This document shows, piece by piece, positions 60,398-64,000 of a DNA stretch of 64,000 nucleotides (the first letter of the stretch is position 1; each line of letters starts with the position of its first letter). The notes under the pieces were generated by a model, which was given only the letters and a program-made list of their open reading frames with translations, ran no database searches and had not been told where the DNA came from. A program made the position numbers and the translations under genes. This stretch comes from Candidatus Woesearchaeota archaeon (lineage in GTDB: Archaea > Nanoarchaeota > Nanoarchaeia > Woesearchaeales > JAGVZT01): NCBI GenBank assembly GCA_017608295.1, contig JAFCGF010000003.1:186001-250000 (forward strand), read 5' to 3'.

Positions 60398-61405
60398 ATG
60401 GCGTATAAGCTACAGTGCGCAGTGTGGGAATTCACCCTTAAGTGCAATCTTCAGTGTACGCACTGCGGTTCCTCAGCTGGAAAAGCGAGACAGAACGAGC
60501 TCTCAACAGAGGAATGCATCACCCTCTGTGAGGACATGGCTGAATTAGGATGTGCTGATGTCTCCCTCATGGGAGGGGAGCCGTTCCTGAGAAGTGACTG
60601 GTATCAGGTATCACAAGCCATCAAGGACCTTGGCATGAACCTTAACTTTGTGTCCAATGGAGTGGCACTTGACAAATATCTCCCAAAAGTCGCCCAGCTG
60701 AAGCCAAAAGTGGTAGGTATAAGCCTCGATGGCATGCAGCAGGCCCACGAAGCCATCCGCGGCAAAAATACATTCAATCGCACTGTCAAAGCAATTGAGC
60801 TCCTGCGAAAAGAAGGTATCCAGACCACTATCATCACTACAGTGAGTAAGCTCAACTTCTCAGACCTTCCTCAGCTGAAAGACCTCCTCTTCAAGAAGAA
60901 TGTCAACTGGCAGATTCAGATAGCGATGCCCTTTGGCAATTTCGACAGGGACAACATGCTCACAAGAGAGGAATTCTATGCCACAGCACTGTTCATCGCA
61001 AAGGCGAGGATGAAAAATCCTTTCGAAGACCTTCCTGTCATCGGAGCGCATTGCTATGGCTACCATTCAAAACGGCTGCCTGGTTGTTCTTGGGATGGCT
61101 GCTCAGCAGGGATATCTGCAATAGGCATTACCAGCGACGGCGGCATCGTCGGCTGCCTCTCCATGGGCAACAACCGATTCATCGAAGGCAATGTACGTGA
61201 AAAAAGCCTCAAAGACCTCTGGACAGACCCCAATGCATTCGCTTACAATAGGCAATTCACCAAGGAATCCCTTGGGCCAAATTGCGAAGCCTGCAAGCAC
61301 GGAACCCAATGTAAAGGCGGCTGCAATTCAGTCTCAGTCACCTCAACTGGAAAGCTCCATAACAATCCTTACTGCTTCTACGCCATAGAGAACGAACTGT
61401 TGTGA
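60398..61405 (+). CDS. Radical SAM/SPASM enzyme, candidate peptide maturase
   Basis: 335 residues. The [4Fe-4S]-SAM motif is at about residues 15-22 (CNLQCTHC). The core includes LMGGEPFLR, FVSNG and VGISLDG. The C-terminal SPASM domain has CSAGISAIGITSDGGIVGC, then GNVREKSLKDLW and CEACKHGTQCKGGC...YC, enough Cys for auxiliary clusters. This architecture is that of RiPP maturases and sulfatase-maturing enzymes (PqqE/MftC/AlbA type). No sulfatase is near, and no RRE leader-binding domain is evident at the N-terminus. Its only operon partners are the two paralogous small membrane proteins, which makes them the natural substrate candidates. Confidence 0.85.
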   Translation: MAYKLQCAVWEFTLKCNLQCTHCGSSAGKARQNELSTEECITLCEDMAELGCADVSLMGGEPFLRSDWYQVSQAIKDLGMNLNFVSNGVALDKYLPKVAQLKPKVVGISLDGMQQAHEAIRGKNTFNRTVKAIELLRKEGIQTTIITTVSKLNFSDLPQLKDLLFKKNVNWQIQIAMPFGNFDRDNMLTREEFYATALFIAKARMKNPFEDLPVIGAHCYGYHSKRLPGCSWDGCSAGISAIGITSDGGIVGCLSMGNNRFIEGNVREKSLKDLWTDPNAFAYNRQFTKESLGPNCEACKHGTQCKGGCNSVSVTSTGKLHNNPYCFYAIENELL

Positions 61406-61425
61406 ATGCCCCGGCCGGGAAATTC
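61404..61425 (+). terminator. GC-rich hairpin after the radical SAM gene
   Basis: The perfect 10-bp palindrome CCCGGCCGGG (61410-61419) is flanked by GAAT (61404-61407) and ATTC (61422-61425). It lies at the stop codon, between convergent genes. No U-run follows on the plus strand, so a termination role is uncertain. The word ATGCCCCGgCCGGG recurs at 62234-62247. Confidence 0.4.
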
Positions 61426-61438
61426 CCTCAACAATGAA

Positions 61439-62101
61439 TTAGGGACTTACAGACTTTAGCCACTCCTTACTGAGGACTTCATAGTCATTCTCAAGGAGAT
61501 AACGCTCAAAGAAAACTGCATGGCCTGCCCCATATAAGAGTGCGACGGAGGTGTTCTCATGGTTAAGTCCCTCAAATTTGCTTATGACTGATCGCTGTCT
61601 CGGTTCCATTGATTGCCCTATGAAGTAGTTGAAGTTCTTGAACGGCTCATCAAAAAGGAGCGTAAGCTTCATCTGGATGTTATCTGTCTTGGTGCCACCT
61701 TGCATAGCTTGGGTCTGCATGGCAGTAATTAGCGGCAGAATTTTTTGGAGAGCTGTTTCTATTGCTTGTTGAATTACAGAATCCCCTGATTCCATAGTGA
61801 TTGAATCCTCCCCATTTATCCAATGTGAAGGAAGGTTACCATAATCAATAGCATAAGGCTGGAAGACTAATGAAAAGGCGTCAGCTTCCGATTTCATTGG
61901 GTGAGTGTCATCTTTCTCGAAAGGCTCGTAGAGGACATAATCATGTGAATCTGCTTTTTCTTTCAATGTCTGAAAGTATCCAGTTTCCGCAGTGTGATCG
62001 CATGCGAGGATAGTGACTATAGAACTACCTTTCTTGTACGTAGTGATGGAGGTTTCCAAATCACCATCGTGTTCTCTGAGGAATGCCGAGATATCTGTCA
62101 T
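61439..62101 (-). CDS. Uncharacterised protein, TraB/PrgY-like pattern
   Basis: 220 residues from ATG 62101. ATG 62125 falls inside the probable TATA box (62124-62132), so the shorter start fits. The N-terminal stretch IVTILACDHTAETGYF, then DYVLYEPFEKDD, and the C-terminal LLYGAGHAVFFERYLLENDYE resemble the two ends of the TraB/PrgY/GumN (TIKI-like) fold: an early His, an acidic residue after a strand, and a late GxGH. There is no TM. The middle has DSVIQQAIETALQKILPLI. The similarity is from pattern only. It is convergent with the radical SAM gene and downstream of sufC on the same strand. Confidence 0.4.
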   Translation of the reverse strand: MTDISAFLREHDGDLETSITTYKKGSSIVTILACDHTAETGYFQTLKEKADSHDYVLYEPFEKDDTHPMKSEADAFSLVFQPYAIDYGNLPSHWINGEDSITMESGDSVIQQAIETALQKILPLITAMQTQAMQGGTKTDNIQMKLTLLFDEPFKNFNYFIGQSMEPRQRSVISKFEGLNHENTSVALLYGAGHAVFFERYLLENDYEVLSKEWLKSVSP

Positions 62102-62123
62102 GGGGAACAGACAATGCTTCCCC

Positions 62124-62132
62124 ATTTAAATA
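62124..62132 (-). promoter_or_regulatory. TATA box of the TraB-like gene
   Basis: ATTTAAATA, 23-31 bp before ATG 62101 on minus. It shows that the TraB-like gene is transcribed separately from the suf genes. Confidence 0.5.
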
Positions 62133-62222
62133 CATTTTGATTACTTGACAATACTAATTAGTTTACATCCTTACTTGCACCTAGGATAGTCCACGAGAAG
62201 ACCATTAATCCCAAAAAGGCAC

Positions 62223-62248
62223 AAAAAGGTAGGATGCCCCGACCGGGC
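62223..62248 (-). terminator. Hairpin plus T-tract terminator after sufC
   Basis: On the minus strand, GCCC-loop-GGGC (62245-62248 with 62236-62239) is followed by T5 (complement of 62223-62227) and a second T5 a little further on. It ends the suf operon. Confidence 0.55.
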
Positions 62249-62256
62249 TTTAGGAA

Positions 62257-63015
62257 CTACTTCTTGGCTTTGGTAAGCCAATCATAGCCCTGTTCCTCGA
62301 GCTTGAAGGCGAGCTCTCCGCCCCCTGACTTCACCACACGACCGTCCATCATCACGTGCACGGCATCAGGCTTGATGTGGTCCAGCAGGCGCTGATAATG
62401 TGTTATCACAAGCACACCCATGCCCTTGTCCCGAGCGACAGCATTGATGCCCTCTGACACAATCTTCAGCGCATCTATATCCAGCCCTGAATCAGTCTCA
62501 TCCAAGATAGCAATCTCAGGCTCGAGCATCGAGAGCTGCAAAATCTCAGCGCGCTTCTTTTCCCCTCCAGAAAAACCCTCGTTCACATATCTCCTACTAA
62601 AGGCAATGGGCATCTTCAGCAACTCCATCTTCTCCTTGAGCTTTCCTGCAAATTCAGTCACTGAAATAGGCTTGTCTTTTGGAAGACGGGCGTTCACCGC
62701 AGTCCGCAGGAAATTCGCCAACGTCACGCCTGAAACGCTCTGTGGATACTGGAATGACAGGAACAGCCCCATCCTGGCACGCTCATCAGCAGGCAGCTCC
62801 AGGATATTCTTGCCCTTGAATAAAACCGTTCCAGAGGTCACTTTATACTTTGGATGCCCCATCACAGCATACGCAAGTGTCGATTTTCCAGAGCCATTAG
62901 GGCCCATCAGGGCAGCGACCTCGCCTTTCTTTATAGTAAGGGAAAACCCTTTCAGAATCGCCTTTCCCTCAACATTGACATGCAAATCCGTTATCACAAG
63001 CCAGTCTTCACTCAT
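62257..63015 (-). CDS. sufC: SufC, Fe-S cluster assembly ATPase
   Basis: 252 residues from ATG 63015; ATG 63024 would overlap sufU more. It is an ABC ATPase with Walker [10 protein letters not shown], a Q-loop in [10 protein letters not shown], the SufC-type signature region [16 protein letters not shown], Walker [17 protein letters not shown] and switch His (VITHYQR). It drives the SufBCD scaffold. No sufB or sufD lies downstream in the window; they may be elsewhere. It overlaps sufU by 8 bp. The terminator hairpin at 62223-62248 follows. Confidence 0.95.
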   Translation of the reverse strand: MSEDWLVITDLHVNVEGKAILKGFSLTIKKGEVAALMGPNGSGKSTLAYAVMGHPKYKVTSGTVLFKGKNILELPADERARMGLFLSFQYPQSVSGVTLANFLRTAVNARLPKDKPISVTEFAGKLKEKMELLKMPIAFSRRYVNEGFSGGEKKRAEILQLSMLEPEIAILDETDSGLDIDALKIVSEGINAVARDKGMGVLVITHYQRLLDHIKPDAVHVMMDGRVVKSGGGELAFKLEEQGYDWLTKAKK

Positions 63016-63403
63016 TACTATCACCTTTCTGTTTTGATTGCCATTCTTCGACCCCTTTCATCAGGGTCTTCAATGAAAGCAGAGCGCACTTTATCCTGCC
63101 TGGGCCAATCTCAGTCCCGAGCATCTCGAAGATGTCTTCTTTGGTAATCCCGTACAAATCCTCAAGCGGCATCCCCATGATTTTTTCGCTTAGCATAGAT
63201 GCAGAAGCCATGGAGATTGCGCAGCCCTTGCCCTCAAACTTCACATCCTTCACTTTATTCTCTGAATCGAGCTTGATGTAGATGGTCAAGTCGTCGCCGC
63301 AGCTCGCGTTGTACTCGTGGTGCGAAATCTCCGCATTGTCAATCTTGCCCTTGTTCCTCGGGTTTTTGTAATGGTCCAGGATAATCTCTCTATACATGTC
63401 CAT
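63008..63403 (-). CDS. sufU: SufU/IscU-type Fe-S scaffold or sulfur carrier
   Basis: 131 residues. The three conserved Cys are in [26 protein letters not shown] and [12 protein letters not shown]. The Asp after the first Cys is present. The start [21 protein letters not shown] is typical. It accepts sulfur from the cysteine desulfurase encoded just upstream and passes it on for cluster assembly. The 18-residue or so insertion seen in zinc-binding bacterial SufU cannot be judged by eye, so IscU-like scaffold or SufU-like carrier remain open. It lies 6 bp after sufS and overlaps sufC. Confidence 0.9.
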   Translation of the reverse strand: MDMYREIILDHYKNPRNKGKIDNAEISHHEYNASCGDDLTIYIKLDSENKVKDVKFEGKGCAISMASASMLSEKIMGMPLEDLYGITKEDIFEMLGTEIGPGRIKCALLSLKTLMKGVEEWQSKQKGDSNE

Positions 63404-63409
63404 CTCGAA

Positions 63410-64000
63410 TCACCTGAATATCTCCAGCGCCTTCTTTACGCCAGCTGCAAGCGCGTCAATCTCTTCAGTGGTATTGTAGATGTAGAAGCTCGCCCGCGCG
63501 AGAGCAGGCACCCCCAGCTTCAGCACGAGAGGCATGGCGCAATGGTGACCTGCGCGTATCGCGATGCCTTCATGATTGAGCACAGATGCCAGGTCATGAG
63601 GGTGGACTGGCTCAAGCCAGAAGCTCACAACTCCGCCGCGCTTGCCGTCTGGTCCTAAGCCGTAAATCTTCAGCCCAGGAATCTCCCCCAGCACATCAAA
63701 GGCGTGCTTCACCAGCTCCTGCTCGTGTTTGAGCACGTTATCCATGCCAAGAGCAGTAAGATACTTCACTGCCTCTGCGAGCCCGACGCCCTGCGCGATG
63801 ACAGGAGTTCCTGCCTCGAACTTCCAGGGAAGCTCGTTCCACGAGGATTCCTCAAACGAGACCGCGTTTATCATGCTCCCCCCATAGAGGAACGGCTCCA
63901 TCTTTTCGAGAAGCTCTTTTTTTCCGTACAGCGCCCCAATCCCTGTGGGGCCGAGCATCTTATGCCCTGATAATGCGAAGAAATCGCACTCCAATTTCTG
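63410..64000 (-). CDS. sufS: SufS cysteine desulfurase, C-terminal part (cut by window edge)
   Basis: About 196 C-terminal residues of a class V aminotransferase-fold PLP enzyme; the start lies beyond base 64000. The PLP-binding Lys is in FALSGHKMLGPTG. Later are FEAGTPVIAQGVGLAEAV and the Cys-loop region AIRAGHHCAMPLV, which has the catalytic Cys of the SufS type. It removes sulfur from cysteine and supplies SufU. Family length is about 400 residues, so roughly half is missing here. Confidence 0.93.
   Translation of the reverse strand, partial: QKLECDFFALSGHKMLGPTGIGALYGKKELLEKMEPFLYGGSMINAVSFEESSWNELPWKFEAGTPVIAQGVGLAEAVKYLTALGMDNVLKHEQELVKHAFDVLGEIPGLKIYGLGPDGKRGGVVSFWLEPVHPHDLASVLNHEGIAIRAGHHCAMPLVLKLGVPALARASFYIYNTTEEIDALAAGVKKALEIFR

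Noticed and set aside
60398..61405. Anaerobic sulfatase-maturing enzyme
   Set aside because: No sulfatase gene is visible in the window and the operon partners are small membrane proteins; the possibility stays open but is not preferred.
62231..62256. Minus-strand CCCGGTCGGGGCA looks like a tRNA 3' end (T-stem plus acceptor)
   Set aside because: No matching 5' acceptor, D-arm or anticodon arm is present, and it abuts the sufC stop; a terminator hairpin explains it better.
1..64000. Insertion sequences, integrases, attachment sites, rRNA or tRNA genes
   Set aside because: None could be recognised: no transposase or recombinase reading frames and no tRNA cloverleaf in the short intergenic gaps.

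Overview
The window looks archaeal. Many genes have a TATA box 24-33 bp before the start codon, which implies leaderless transcripts. Secreted structural proteins carry class III (type IV pilin) signal peptides, KaiC/RAD55-family ATPases are duplicated, LysRS is class II, and one surface protein ends in a PGF-pre-PGF-like region. Pilins with an RGQAAMEF N-terminus, and small proteins with a VDKDGD motif, suggest a DPANN archaeon of the Woesearchaeota/Pacearchaeota kind. That placement is inference: no rRNA or tRNA is visible. Coding density is very high and no gene-free stretch exceeds 300 bp.

Layout. 1-2245: truncated hypF, then an MNT/HEPN toxin-antitoxin pair. 2251-5676: signalling block with two single-domain response regulators, a histidine kinase, a KaiC ATPase, a Walker-A-less KaiC-like partner and a small unknown protein. 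5868-10054: an overlapping four-gene operon of leucine-type 2-oxoacid chain elongation. 10058-13753: a B12-type radical SAM enzyme, a V4R-domain protein and a PaaK-like adenylate-forming enzyme. 13896-21817: a second KaiC-partner/KaiC pair leading into a type IV pilus operon (five pilin-like proteins, secretion ATPase, two separate membrane-platform proteins). 21839-25264: PAS and Cache/HAMP sensors without a kinase domain.

25290-46194 is a cell-surface region. It holds a pilin, a pilin fused to a PQQ-like beta-propeller, a tandem-HTH regulator translationally coupled to a 4316-residue repeat glycoprotein with 13 copies of a ~202-residue unit, and two further surface proteins that share a domain. 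46212-50852 holds an amino-acid permease with Usp domains, a polytopic membrane protein with an HEMGH motif and an EF-hand/coiled-coil protein with a lysine-rich tail. 51020-53912 is a second pilin operon in which one pilin carries acidic Cys-rich DDGIDNDGDG repeats. 53909-58358 carries a cation/proton antiporter, a nuclease-like protein, an unknown protein and lysS.

58365-64000 holds a methyltransferase-TPR protein, an operon of two paralogous small membrane proteins followed by a radical SAM/SPASM enzyme (a candidate peptide-modification system), a TraB-like protein, and sufS-sufU-sufC at the right edge.

Themes: surface attachment (two pilin operons, adhesin-like fusions, a giant glycoprotein), signalling that may control it (KaiC pairs, CheY-like receivers, PAS/HAMP proteins), and three metal-dependent systems (HypF, two radical SAM enzymes, Suf).
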